Positions 44,444-54,533 of a stretch of DNA of 64,000 bases are shown piece by piece (positions within the stretch are counted from its first letter, which is position 1; every line of letters begins with the position of its first letter). Under the pieces are notes generated by a model, which saw only the letters and a program-made list of their open reading frames with translations, did no database searches and was not told where the DNA came from. The stretch covers positions 159,501 to 223,500 of the forward strand of contig CAJNDS010000088.1 of assembly GCA_905221605.1 (NCBI GenBank), written 5' to 3'. Both the position numbers and the translations under genes were made by a program. This DNA is from Symbiodinium natans. Its lineage: Eukaryota > Sar > Dinophyceae > Suessiales > Symbiodiniaceae.

Positions 44444-45272
44444 CTCGATGTCCTTCTCGATGGCCTCATTCTGGAAAGCCAGGTTTGAAAGCGCCACTTT
44501 TGCATAACCCTTGGCTTCATCAGATCCGGTATGTACCAGTGCCACCAGGGGCTCAATGGCCCCCGCCTTGGCAATGCGCACCTTGTTGTCAGCATCGCCG
44601 TACGCCAAATACTTCAAAGCACATGCTGCATTTTCCTTGTCTTTCTCAGATCCAGCCGTCAGCAATGCAACTAAGGGCTCAATGGCTCCTGCCTTGGCTG
44701 CCTTGATGTCACGATGTCCTTCTCGATGGCCTCATTCTGGAAAGCCAGGTTTGAAAGCGCCACTTTTGCGTAATCCTTGGCTTCATCAGATCCGGTATGT
44801 ACCAGTGCCACCAGGGGCTCAATGGCCCCCGCCTTGGCAATGCGCACCTTGTTGTCAGCATCGCCGTACGCCAAATACTTCAAAGCACATGCTGCATTTT
44901 CCTTGTCTTTCTCAGATCCAGCCGTCAGCAATGCAACTAAGGGCTCAATGGCTCCTGCCTTGGCTGCCTTGATGTCACGATGTCCTTCTCGATGGCCTCA
45001 TTCTGGAAAGCCAGGTTTGAAAGCGCCACTTTTGCGTAATCCTTGGCTTCATCAGATCCGGTATGTACCAGTGCCACCAGGGGCTCAATGGCCCCCGCCT
45101 TGGCAATGCGCACCTTGTTGTCAGCATTGCCGTACGCCAAAGATTTCAAAGCACGTGCAGCATTTTCCTTGGTTTTCTCAGATCCAGCCGTCAGCAATGC
45201 AACCAAGGGCTCGATGCCGCCGCCCGCCTTGGCCCTTGCCACCAATTGATCAATCTCAGCCGTCTCAGCCAT
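44444..45272 (-). CDS. ARM-repeat exon(s), N-terminal part of ARM-TIR gene
   Basis: Starts at ATG (MAETAEIDQLVARAK) and encodes armadillo repeats of ~43 residues with the typical signature IEPLVALVHTGSDEAKDYA and KVALSNLAFQNEAIEKDI. Three units of 266 bp (two ARM repeats each) are arranged in tandem. Units 1 and 2 contain an extra 8 bases (within GACATCGTGACATCAAGG) that unit 3 lacks (GACATCGAGG). The frame therefore breaks after each of them and resumes in the next unit: 86 codons plus 8 bases. ARM repeats form a superhelix for protein binding or autoinhibition. On the same strand, in order, four exons (43,838 to 41,525) encode a TIR-like domain. The 3' end of this exon is GAG followed by GCAGCC (GC donor), or 19 bases later AGCA followed by GTAAGG; both keep the downstream frame with a suitable acceptor. 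Either the 8-base indels are tolerated by processing, or the locus is a pseudogene or an unresolved assembly of near-identical units. Confidence 0.85.
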
Positions 45273-45289
45273 GGCGGTCGACAGCTACT

Positions 45290-46745
45290 TGGTCAAAACC
45301 AGGAGCTGACAGAAACGAAATGGAAACACGGGACAATCACATGTGCGCGACTCACTTCAATTTTAAATCAAATAAATTTATGTTTGTAATATTCCTGGGG
45401 CGGCCGCGGTGGCGGTACGGCGGCAGTGGCGGCGTGGGCGTGGGGGAGCTGCCGATCTTTTGCCGGCTCGGTGCGGCGGCTGTGCGGCACGGCGGTGTGG
45501 TGCGAAAACTTAAACTGAGGATCAAAAACCAGTGATTTTTTGCCATGGTAACCGATTTTTGCTGGAGTGCCCTGCAAGCCGAACCCCTTTGTGTCCCCCG
45601 TAGGAGTGCCTGCCAAGTGCCCTGCCGTAAGCCCCTAAGGCCCTAAGCCCTATCCCCCTCCGAGAAGGCCCGTGGCTCAACCCCTCCCCCCCAGCCCCAC
45701 GCAACACAACGAGCAGGCGACACCACCTTAGGGTAGCACCGCAGGGCACACACTTCACCAGTAGGCAGCACCTAAGCAGCGGCACTGTAAACAGCACTCA
45801 ACAGCACTAGCGGCACAACAGCAGTAGCGGCACAGCAGCACTAGCACCACGCGGCACACACACACACACACACACACACAGTCGGAGCACGCGCATGGCT
45901 ACAGAAAGAGCAGGTTCAGAATGCATAAGATTCTGCAAAGCGGACCTGCCAGACTTGACTAGAGGGAGCGTTCAATGAAGAAACTTCACGCTAACACGAA
46001 CTGACAGCATTTTTCGAGTACGCAGCACAGGGGTCAAGGAATGTCCCACGCGGCGCACTTCACTTTCATAGGCGTCTCCTCGATGAGGTGATTTTTTGCA
46101 GCGTCGGGGCCCCCCGCGAGCGCTCTTGCGATCTTCATCGTGCTTCGCCACTACACTGCAAGACAACAGCGTCCCTCGTTCTTGAGCACGCGCCCCTCTT
46201 AGGTGTAAAATGCTTCTATTAACATATCCCGGGCGCGTATAAAGATGGCAGCAAATGCCCGGGTGATTACAGCATACATTCGTGCGATAATAATATTATT
46301 ACTGCGGTGGCAAATTTGGTCGCTTCGTTCGCTAAGTCGCTCATTGCTTCACGCACTTCATACTTCGTTCACTTGTTCGTTGAAATCACGCACTTACTTC
46401 GTTCGTTTGTATTTCAAGTCACTTCCAACCTCTATTCCAATGTCAATCACACGCTCACTTCATGCATTTCATGCGTCACGCGTTCAATGATTCACGCACT
46501 CCTTATAAATGCATTACGTTCTCTCCCTCATGATTCCAAGGTGTTACACGGTCAGAGCTGGTCCATCTGCGCGTACGGAAAGACCTGCTCGTGTTTGGTA
46601 ACCAAGTGCTTTTCGCCTCATCCATGGAGGCAGCGAACTCCAGCACCGCGAGCACGCCAAAATCCGCAGACACAAAATCAATGCGCCATTTTGACTTTCA
46701 GTGCCCACAGACTTCCGAGATATGATGATGAGAGTATCCTCATAT
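45290..46745. other. Upstream region of ARM-TIR gene and spacer
   Basis: Contains a CGGCGG-rich stretch at about 45,400-45,500, a CA microsatellite at about 45,857-45,880 and repetitive CACTTC/TTCGTTCG phrases at 46,310-46,450. No promoter motif is recognised, as expected for dinoflagellates, which generally lack TATA boxes. No gene is supported. Confidence 0.4.
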
Positions 46746-46750
46746 TCAGA

Positions 46751-46823
46751 AGCGGAGTGGCGCAGTGGTTAGCGTGTTGGGCCCATAACCCAAAGGTCCC
46801 TGGATCGAAACCAGGCTCCGCTA
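46751..46823 (+). tRNA. Initiator tRNA-Met (CAU)
   Basis: A full cloverleaf can be drawn. Acceptor AGCGGAG pairs with CTCCGCT, with discriminator A. The anticodon stem TTGGG/CCCAA encloses the loop CCCATAA with anticodon CAT at 46,784-46,786, and the T-stem is CCTGG/CCAGG. The A1-U72 pair, the three G-C pairs at the loop side of the anticodon stem, and A54 and A60 in the T-loop (ATCGAAA) are hallmarks of eukaryotic cytosolic initiator tRNA. There is no intron. A TTTT Pol III terminator follows directly. Confidence 0.96.
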
Positions 46824-47023
46824 TTTTCTGGTGCCAAGGATAGATAGACTTACTTGGAGGGAGCCGAAAGCCCGCCACATTTTTTGGACGGCATTTCTGG
46901 CAAACGAAGGAATAAGCGGAAAGCGCGCGAAGTGAATCCTGGCTTGTGGAGGCCTCCCTCGAGTCGCTTGTTCTGAAACATAATTAATAACATTTATGAT
47001 CAGCCTTGAAGCCTCATTCCAAG

Positions 47024-47105
47024 GACAGTTTGCCCGAGCGGTCTAAGGGGGTGGACTCAAGTTCCACTAGCGCAAGCTGCGCGGGCTCAAACCCCACAGC
47101 TGTCA
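47024..47105 (+). tRNA. tRNA-Leu (CAA)
   Basis: Acceptor GACAGTT pairs with AGCTGTC (one G-U), with discriminator A. The anticodon stem GTGGA/TCCAC encloses CTCAAGT, with anticodon CAA at 47,058-47,060. A long class II variable arm is present, as required for leucine. The T-stem has one mismatch and the T-loop reads CTCAAAC. It has no intron, although tRNA-Leu(CAA) is intron-bearing in many eukaryotes. It lies 200 bp downstream of the initiator tRNA on the same strand. A clean terminator is not evident (only TTT follows). Confidence 0.9.
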
Positions 47106-47340
47106 TTTGCAAAACTGCTGCGAGGGAACTTCAGTAATGACCCTCCCTTCCACCCAGCACCCTTCCGCCTTTTCGCCACTTTGTCGTACTTGCTTGTGAC
47201 CGCTTCTAAGACCCTTGTTATCTAACACATACTCGGTATCATCTAGGTTACTGTACTCAGCGAAATTTTGGCCGCCCTAGCTCTCGTCATAAATCTGTTC
47301 GGAGCACCCCCAGACCGGAAAGGTTTGGGTGAGCATGACG

Positions 47341-47382
47341 GCGGTTTAGGGTTTAATGTTTAGGGTTAGGGTTCAGGGTTGC
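47341..47382 (+). repeat. Short decayed telomere-like tract
   Basis: Five or six TTTAGGG-type units with TTTAATG and TTCAGGG variants, between the tRNA pair and a 47-bp duplication. Confidence 0.75.
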
Positions 47383-47424
47383 AAGGCATAAAGCCTTCAG
47401 ACGTAAATGATGAGCACAAAACGT

Positions 47425-47519
47425 CTCCTCTAAGCTGCTTTTCGAAACCAAGCCCCAAACCTCCAATGCTCGTGCTCTAAGCTGCTTTTCGAAACCAAGC
47501 CCCAAACCCCCAATGCTCG
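47425..47519. repeat. 47-bp tandem duplication
   Basis: Two copies of a unit beginning CTCTAAGCTGCTTTTCGAAA and ending CCAATGCTCG differ at one base. Non-coding. Confidence 0.85.
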
Positions 47520-47744
47520 ACATCCTCAGTCCGCGAACCTGCATCCCCAGCTACGCCAAACACACGAGCATTCGAGGGCCTGACTCAAGCGGTCTGGTGA
47601 CGAAGTTCCTGTGCCCGTTTACGGAAGGGGGCTCAAAAGGATCCTACACCCTGAACCCCCACTGAGCCGTGGGTTCTGTGGGTCCTGAACGCGGCCGCTT
47701 TGCGGTTGACAGCTTGGGGTTCAAGTAGTGTTGGCTGACCTTGT

Positions 47745-48240
47745 GTGTGGTGCGGTCGCAGCACCACCACAAAGGACCAACCCGCACTAACGACCACCGG
47801 AACTATGACCACACCACCACCGCGCTCAGAACTGCGACCACCACCGCACTCGAACCCATGACCATCACCGCGCTACAACTTCGACCACCACCACACTCAA
47901 GCACTCCGACCACCCTCTCACCACCACCACCACACGATGTCTTCGACCCGCCGCAACCACCACCACACTACCAGACCACCACCTTGCTCCACCGCCACGA
48001 CCACGACCACCACACTACGCCACCACACATGACGACCACGCACCACCACAACCACCACACTGCAACCGCCACACTGCAAGACTACCACCACTGTACCACT
48101 TCAACCATCGCCACACTGCGACCACGACCACCGCCGCACTGCGAACCACAACCACCGCCACGCCACCACCAGACTTCACACGACGACTGCGACACCACCA
48201 CACTACGACCACAACCCCGTCCACACTTTCCGCAGGCACA
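47745..48240. repeat. Degenerate CACCAC / CGACCACCACC tract
   Basis: Nearly 500 bp of loosely repeated ACCACCACACT and GCGACCACCACCGC phrases. One plus frame is open for 184 codons but is almost all Thr, His, Pro and Arg with no order, so I treat it as simple sequence. Confidence 0.8.
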
Positions 48241-48260
48241 GAGAAGTCCGCCATTCCTCC

Positions 48261-48376
48261 TTTGCATTGGTCTCACCTTGCTGGCCTTGCGTTAAGTTGT
48301 CTTGCAACATCAGGGCCTCTGCGCTAGCGGTTGCTTCTTTGTTGTCACGACTTCTTTTACGCTCGCTGGCTTGTTT
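48261..48376 (+). repeat. Dispersed repeat R1, copy 1
   Basis: Begins TTTGCATTGGTCTCACC and ends GCTGGCTTGTTT. A diverged direct copy lies at 53,690-53,797. The two share most bases with several small indels (for example AACATCAGGGCC versus AATAGGGCC). Confidence 0.85.
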
Positions 48377-48433
48377 ACTCTCACTTTGAAAAGACACAAT
48401 TGGAGATCAGAGTGGAAGATCGGCTGATCGTTG

Positions 48434-48680
48434 TCCGTACCCCCTTTGGCTCAAGGCCGCGTCTGCTCAAGGTGGTTAAGCCACCAGGAAAGCCGTAGAA
48501 AGGGTGGGAGTCCGTAGCTAAAGGCCTGGCGTTGCATGGAACCCTACTCGTAGGTAGCGGCCCCCTCTAGGACAGCCTGGAGGCGTAGGGAGTTTAGCTT
48601 TCTGTGCTGCTTGGTAGCTGGGGCCCTTAGCTTTGCGCAGTTCCTTGCAAACGTCCGTTTGCAAGACTTCAGGTCCTTAC
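48434..48680 (+). repeat. Dispersed repeat R2 with spliced-leader relic, copy 1
   Basis: Starts with 22 bases (48,434-48,455) that match the dinoflagellate spliced leader at 19 of 22 positions, including the whole 3' TTTGGCTCAAG. It then shares about 200 bp with the reverse complement of 52,497-52,697, through GCCGCGTCTGCTCAAGG, TACTCGTAGGTA, ACAGCCTGGAGGCGTAGG and CAGTTCCTTG. A leader relic at the 5' end suggests the repeat descends from a trans-spliced, reverse-transcribed mRNA. It abuts the 3' end of the decayed copia element. Confidence 0.8.
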
Positions 48681-49002
48681 AGAACCCTGTCTCAAGCAAC
48701 GCATCCATGTACGCCTGGTGGGGACTCTCATCCTGAGATGACTTCCTTGTCTCTCAATCTCTCGCCCCAGAAAGGTGATTTTCCACCAGTGGAAGTGATT
48801 CGACCCGTCTCCTTGATCTTTAAGTCTTTAACTCACCGTTCAGGGTGTCGGTAACCAACCGAATGGCCTCTTTGGTTCCACAGAGAATCAAATCGTCCAC
48901 ATAACATAACATGAGGAATCTTTTTCCTCTCACTGTACCTTCAAAGACGGAAGGTTCCGTTGGGCATTGCTTCAACCCAACCTTCTTCACCACAATTGCC
49001 AC
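48650..49002 (-). pseudogene. Copia-type RT, C-terminal part, frameshifted
   Basis: 48,820-49,002 encodes a clear Ty1/copia reverse-transcriptase palm ending: LMLCYVDDLILCGTKEA, with the YVDD catalytic motif. Downstream the expected continuation (FLGREIERQGSHLRMRVP and then AYMDALLETGF) can be read only by switching frames down to about 48,660. There the sequence runs into repeat R2. RNase H is absent, so the element is truncated as well as frameshifted. Confidence 0.85.
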
Positions 49003-49625
49003 TTGGCGGCAACCCTCAAACCATTCATGGCCTGATCCAGAATCATATAAGCCGGGACATAGTAGTCCTTGTACGAAGAAACATCTTTTGGCAATTGGAT
49101 AATCGCTTTCGATCCTTTCGGAAGAGGTGAACGCAAGAAGGCAGTGGATACATCCAAAGTCGCAATATCCATGCCATCCACAGCGGCAATGGCTAACAGC
49201 GTCCTCAACGCTTCAAGAGAGGGAGTCGTAGCAGTAGCACTCAATCCCAATGACGATGCAGTGCTCCCTTTTGCGATATCTTGTACCACACACCGTGCTC
49301 GCACAGCTTCCTTCCCATTCACCACCTTTGGACCGATTGCCCATCGAGTTGGGATAATCTTGATTCCATGCTCACGCGCAAACTTATGAGCCTCGTCTGC
49401 TCCAACCACCTTCCCAGCTTTATGAGCAGTCATGCTCTGCAGCTCAGTTCGCCGGCCTTCCACAGTCTTATCCACATCCCATGGACATCCATCGATCTCA
49501 GACAGAACGCTCGTGGGTCTTGCCAGCCAAACTTGGGATCCACACAACTTCATGGACTCCTGGAAGGCGCTATTCTTGTTGAGCAGAATCGAATTGGTCA
49601 CATGTACCAACTTCGGACTCATCAC
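48987..49625 (-). pseudogene. Copia-type RT, N-terminal part
   Basis: Contains the copia RT fingers: IIPTRWAIGPKVVNGKEAV, ARCVVQDIAKG and the palm start MDIATLDVSTAFLRSPLPKG with the first catalytic Asp. It ends AMNGLRVAAKWQLW, where the frame breaks and the palm continues in the next frame. The upstream half (GRRTELQSMTAHKAGKVV) belongs to the pre-RT region of such polyproteins. The start shown is merely the first ATG in the frame; the real frame continues from upstream. Confidence 0.85.
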
Positions 49626-50557
49626 TACTCACCGTCTTAGTAGGACCTTGAGGCACATCGAGTCTTGGATCTAAAAAAACTCGGTTGATCAGCCGGGGAA
49701 CTCGATTGGACTCATCTGGAGCTGAGTTCACATCTGATGTCAAACTCTCTAAACGCCGGGGAACTCGATTGGACTCATTTGGAACTGAGTCCACATCCAT
49801 CTGAGGTCTGTCCTCTTCCATAGGTACAGCCTCATCCCCATCAGGAGTTTCTTCTCCTTCAAAGTATCCAGATTCCATTGCCTCATCCGGAATCCCACCA
49901 TACGGCAAACTGGGATCCTCAAACTCATCCATATCAACGTCTACCACCTCTGTCGGAGGTGTCGGGGCACTTTGCCTCTCTCCACCTTGGAGATCTTGTT
50001 GACTCTCATGGGTGATCTTCGGACGTTTCAGGAGTGAAGGTTCACTTCCAGATTCCATCACCCCCGCATCCTTTGAGCTTCTCGGACCCATATCTGGACT
50101 TTCGGTTGTCGGCTCTCCTCTTTCCAATCTTTGTCGTTGAGCCTTCAACCAGTCGTCATATCGCTTGCGACAGTCAGCATTGTGGTTCGCCTTACCTCTT
50201 TTCGGCCCACAAGCCGGACAATTCACCGTTCCTCCATGCTCTTTCACCCATAGCTGGGGGTCCTACTTTGCTCATGTCTGTGGTCGGACCATCAGACACT
50301 CTGCCCTCAAAGGCCTTATCTGTTTCACCTTCAATCCGACCAGGCACACCATCCTCTTTCTCCTTCAGAATAGGAGGAGCCAAGGTATCCGATGGATCAT
50401 GCTCCTTTAGCAAATGTTGACAATGCTCCAACCCAATCTTCATAGGGATTATGTGCTTGATGGACTTCGCTCGAAAGTGCTTGGGACATCCATCTACCAT
50501 AGCACTCACAACATGAGTCAAACCACCCACTTCGGGATAAACATAGGCCGCTTCCAC
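49570..50557 (-). pseudogene. Copia polyprotein linker, two overlapping frames
   Basis: The frame 50,192-50,557 (YVYPEVGGLTHVVSAMVDGC) and the frame 49,570-50,247 overlap. The linker motif straddles the shift: NCPACGPKRGKANHNADC followed by RKRYDDWLKAQ, a C-x2-C...H-x4-C pattern typical of dinoflagellate copia polyproteins between integrase and RT. The rest is acidic and Pro-rich (MDVDSVPNESNR repeated). Confidence 0.75.
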
Positions 50558-50600
50558 AAACCGTGATGCGCTGTTGTCTTCATTGAATCCGGCAATTCGG

Positions 50601-51190
50601 CTACAGAACTGCAGTCCCTATCAACGAAGAGCCACACTCATGGAGGGGTCTCTGTAGCACCAATTCCTGGGGTGATTTCTTCCCATCAAAGGCAGCAGCA
50701 TGGTGATTGTGCATTGCAGCACAGTAAATCAGACCATACTCAAATGCTCGAGGGCTCCTCTTCAGGTCAAAGCCCTGTGCTCGTAGATCCAACCTCACCG
50801 CGCTGAACAACTCCTTGAGTGTCTCACTGCCACCACCAACCGCTTCATCCTTGCGGAGGTGCTCTTTGGGTCACAATCCGAATCCCCAGATTGGCTCGCT
50901 TGATCAGGGCGCTTACCGCTGTCTCGCTGTCTGTTCGTAACAGTACAGCGGATCCTGCAATGTCTAGCCCGAAAGCGTTCATCCAGTAGCGAATCCAGTT
51001 GACGTATTGTCGGCATTGGTTCCTACAGACAGCCGATCATTCTGGTTGACATTTCAGTCATGACCAGCACCTTCATATTGGAAAGCCGTTGGCTGGTCTT
51101 TGGCAAAAGTACCAGTCACCAGGTTGATAAAGCAAAAATCCGCTTGCAAAGCTGCAGGTCGATCCTGGACATCCTTGATCCGGCGATGCG
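50601..51190 (-). pseudogene. Copia integrase remnants
   Basis: Three pieces in different frames. Near 51,180-51,065 DRPAALQADFCFINLVTGTF resembles the start of an integrase core with its first Asp. Around 50,950-50,900 LLRTDSETAVSALI gives the second Asp region. 50,601-50,810 holds YCAAMHNHHAAAFDGKKSPQ, the end of the core. The order is correct for a copia pol (integrase before RT), with at least three frameshifts or stops. Confidence 0.65.
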
Positions 51191-51199
51191 GAAAACTTT

Positions 51200-52490
51200 T
51201 GAGACTCACGAGCACAGCATGACATGAGACATGACTGTACTGGGCAAACAAACTATCCCACCACATAAAATCCTCGAGGAAAATACATGGTTGAGTGTCT
51301 CCATGCATGACATCAAAATCGTGATCACTCCGCCAAAGGATGATTTGCCGTGCTACGCAAAGCAGACTTTCAAGAACGATTCGGTGGGAGCTACTGCTAT
51401 ACATGCCCAGAGCGAAACAGCCAACAAGTCTCACATCAGCAAGTGCAAACCTTTGACCTTTGAACACCTTGTGAGCTCATGGCTCCAAGTTTGCTTGCCA
51501 GCTCCAAGAACTTTCAACATCACACGGCTGTGATGTGCAAAGGAGAGGTCCGGCGACAACAGAATTTTCCAATCTCTTAGAGATTTGAGTTTAATCCACT
51601 GCAATTCAAGAAAATTTGCACACAAGCTCAAGCACAGTGGTACCAGCCAGCGACTGCAAGAGACATCATGAGCATTTCAAGAAATTGCGTCAATCAATTC
51701 TACTTCATTCTGCTTGCACATTCGCCGGACAGGTAGCTTCCTTTCCATTCACTTTATGTTGTGCGCTGGCAGGTGGATGGAGACGTGTCGATGGACCAGA
51801 ACAAGAGTCAAAGCAAACTGGGCAACAGTTACAACCTCAGCTGGTTGCTGATCGACATTGTACTCATCTTCGAACACCAGGTTTTCGCTGGGACGCCCAT
51901 TGGGCTGGTCTTTTTTTTTTTGGACTGACGCCTCTTTACTACATCAGTAGCACAGTAGGCCGGTCTTGTTGGGCTCGACATAACAGGTGAAACGAAGTCA
52001 GCGCGCGCAAACCACCAAACACACCACGCAACCACCCAAGAAACAAAGAAACAGAAGAAACAAAGCAAGCAAAGGCGCTGAACTACTAGGTAACCCCACG
52101 CACTCAGGACTCGAAGTCGTCGTTGAAGTCCCGGTGCAATCATACAGCACAGAGCATGCGGGGAGTCGCAAAATGCGACACTGCCAGATTCACAAAACCA
52201 CCATCATGTAGCAACTGGTGCGACATCATTCGGCTCGAACCGAGGTCATCACTCGATAGTCAGGATCCCGTGCTCGTCGTCAAGGACAGATAACGGACCC
52301 GCACTGGCAAAGGGATGGTATAGGTCAGACTCCCCAAAGGAGAGAAAAGACGTGCGTATGCCCGAGGGCTCAATTGTGACGTCACTTTGGAAGGTTGGAA
52401 GCGGGCATACCCAACAGTCAGTGTGCACAAGACAAAGACTAAAGGGCAAACCAAGCTTGCGGTGTTGAAACAGCTAAAATCCAAAGCCAA
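51200..52490. other. No supported gene
   Basis: Should contain the gag part of the copia element if it were complete, but I cannot recognise a zinc knuckle or protease in any frame. A poly-T run lies near 51,910 and an A/C-rich AAACAAAG stretch near 52,030-52,070. Confidence 0.35.
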
Positions 52491-52496
52491 GCTCTG

Positions 52497-52704
52497 GATT
52501 CTTCTTGCAAGCGGGCGCTCACAAGGAACTGCACAATGAGCTACAAAGCAAACACAGCACCAAGCACACCTACGCCTCCAGGCTGTCCCAGAGGGAGTAC
52601 CTACGAGTAAGGTTCCAAGCAAAGCCAAACCTTTAGCCTTCTACGGCTTCCCTGGTGGCTAACCACCTTGAGCAGACGCGGCCTTAAGCCAAGAGGGCTA
52701 CAGA
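52497..52704 (-). repeat. Dispersed repeat R2 with spliced-leader relic, copy 2
   Basis: Inverted copy of the R2 repeat. Its 5' end on the minus strand (52,704-52,683) matches the leader at 18 of 22 positions, with changes that are different from those in copy 1. This supports independent decay from a common leader-bearing ancestor. No long ORF. Confidence 0.8.
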
Positions 52705-52964
52705 GCTGTCAAGCTGTCAAGTTCTCACTGGCTAACCATGGAGCGCGCGCTGACCTTCTCTTTGCTGCAGGATACAGTGAGGGTTTAACTGCTGTCTGGC
52801 AGTTTTTTCTCTTGGAATCGGTAGCTGCTGCTACTCGCAGGCTGCCTCCCTAGAGTGTTGAAGCGGCCTCTACTTGGGTATGTGGTCAAACTGGGCATAG
52901 TTGTGCATCTTGGAAACCTGGCTTCCTTTAGAGCCGCAAGTTGTGTTGGCTGTTGCTTGGGCTG

Positions 52965-54010
52965 CTCCACTGGCTAACCATGGGGTGCCCTGGGCTGGTC
53001 TTGCAACCTGACCGTGTCGGGTAACTCTGCTGTCCTTACAGCTTTTCCGTGCTGACCTTCTTTGCACCAGTGGCTACATCATGGTGGTTTTGATCTAGCA
53101 AACCCTTCCATTTTGCCCTCCGCATGCTCTGCGCTGCTCGATTTCACCACCTGCTTAAAGTGCTTTCAAAAAATCGGCCGCTGCGCGGGGCTTCAAGTTC
53201 TAAGGCCTCTTGCATTGCGCGGTTGGCTGCAGACCGTTAAGCAGCCTTGTGGACCTTAAACTGCACCAGGCCAAGCACGCCAAGCCGATAGGCTCACGGT
53301 ACCTGGGAAGCACACTGTCCAAGTGCCAGCTAGCAGCCTTTGGCTCTTGCGCCGTAAAAAATCGGCCGCTGTGCGGAGCTGTAACAATATGGCAGCGCTC
53401 CAGGCCTGCCCTATGGCCATAGCTACGTGAGGACGCCCAGACTCACACAGCGCAGACTGCAGCATAGTGTAGCCGCTTCGGAGGGGAAGAGGGCGCCTTT
53501 TCTGGCACTCTGTGTGCATGCTGGTGTGGGAACAGTGGGAACTGTCTCTGCGGACGCGTTGAGCAGTTTAGGTGACGGAGGTTCCTTGCCTTACGGCCTA
53601 CCCATACTTTCGCTTAATGTCTGTGCCAGACGTGGCGCAGCATTGCTTTGGTGACGGGCTGCTGAGTGATTGGTGCAGGTAGGTTCTTGTTTGCATTGGT
53701 CTCACCATGCTGGCCGTGCGTTAGTTGTCTTGCAATAGGGCCTCTGCGCTAGTTGCTTCTTTGTAGTCACAACTTCTTTTTCACTTGCTGGCTTGTACAG
53801 TTTGACGTTTGGCGCTTTTGGTTTTGGTGGGTTGCTGCGGGTTTTTGTGGTTGTGTTTGGTGGTGCTTTTGTGTGTGCTTGTTTCGGTTTTCGCGCCTGT
53901 AACTGTCTCACCTCTACATGGTGGTCAGCCAGTGGGGACTTAACAGCAAGAACTATCAAGGCAAGACCGGCCCAGGGCACTCCATGGTGGTCAGCCAGTG
54001 GAGCAGCCCC
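52965..54010. repeat. Short inverted and direct repeats
   Basis: The ~50-bp segment GGCTGCTCCACTGGCTAACC through GGGCTGGTCTTGCAA (52,968-53,010) recurs inverted at about 53,955-54,005. Half of it (ATGGTGGTCAGCCAGTGG) also occurs at 53,918-53,936. AAAAAATCGGCCGCTG occurs at 53,166 and 53,358. These belong to the same repeat-rich flank as R1 and R2. Confidence 0.75.
53690..53797 (+). repeat. Dispersed repeat R1, copy 2
   Basis: Diverged direct copy of 48,261-48,376, about 5.4 kb away on the far side of the copia element. Confidence 0.85.
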
Positions 54011-54294
54011 GAGCGGAAGGTCCTCCGCTCACCCTGGCTTGCAGCTGCGCCCGCCTAGATAGATGTCCGCGCACAAGCACAGTCTCATTAGACAGCCAGA
54101 GGGGAGGCTACACACGCAAGCCCGAAAGCTTGCTGGGGTCTGCAATCTGGTCGGCAATGGTCCCTCCATGAGCCTAAGCCAATAAGTTGCGTGGCAAGGA
54201 GATGTGAGAGCTTCCGTGCGTTCTATTCCAGAAGACCAGCGAGGCAAAGATCATATGAGCCTCATGGAAGCATGGCGCCGTACTATCCTAATGG

Positions 54295-54533
54295 CTTATT
54301 GTTCAAAACCGTGCTTGTTATGAAATGTCATGTCGTGTTTGAACACTTCAAGCATGACACAATCTTCATCAAGCAACATGCATTCTGCTCACATCACTCG
54401 CTCTCGTTCGAATCTTTTCACGTTGTGGGGAAACAGTACCGAGCACGGCTGGTTGGATCTCGATCCCTCCTGTAAGACCCAAGACTGTTGTTGAGTCTCG
54501 AAATGTCCTGTGAGACACAGGGCTCCTTTCCCC
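54295..54533. repeat. 239-bp exact direct repeat, distal copy
   Basis: Identical by eye and equal in length to 55,366-55,604. It starts CTTATTGTTCAAAACCGTGC and ends GGGCTCCTTTCCCC. The copies are 1,071 bp apart. Identity over 239 bp points to a recent event, as with terminal repeats of a young retroelement. Confidence 0.95.

Noticed and set aside
47741-48295. 184-codon Thr/His/Pro ORF as a repeat protein
   Set aside because: No ordered period, a composition fixed by CAC and ACC triplets, and no start context. It is treated as simple sequence.
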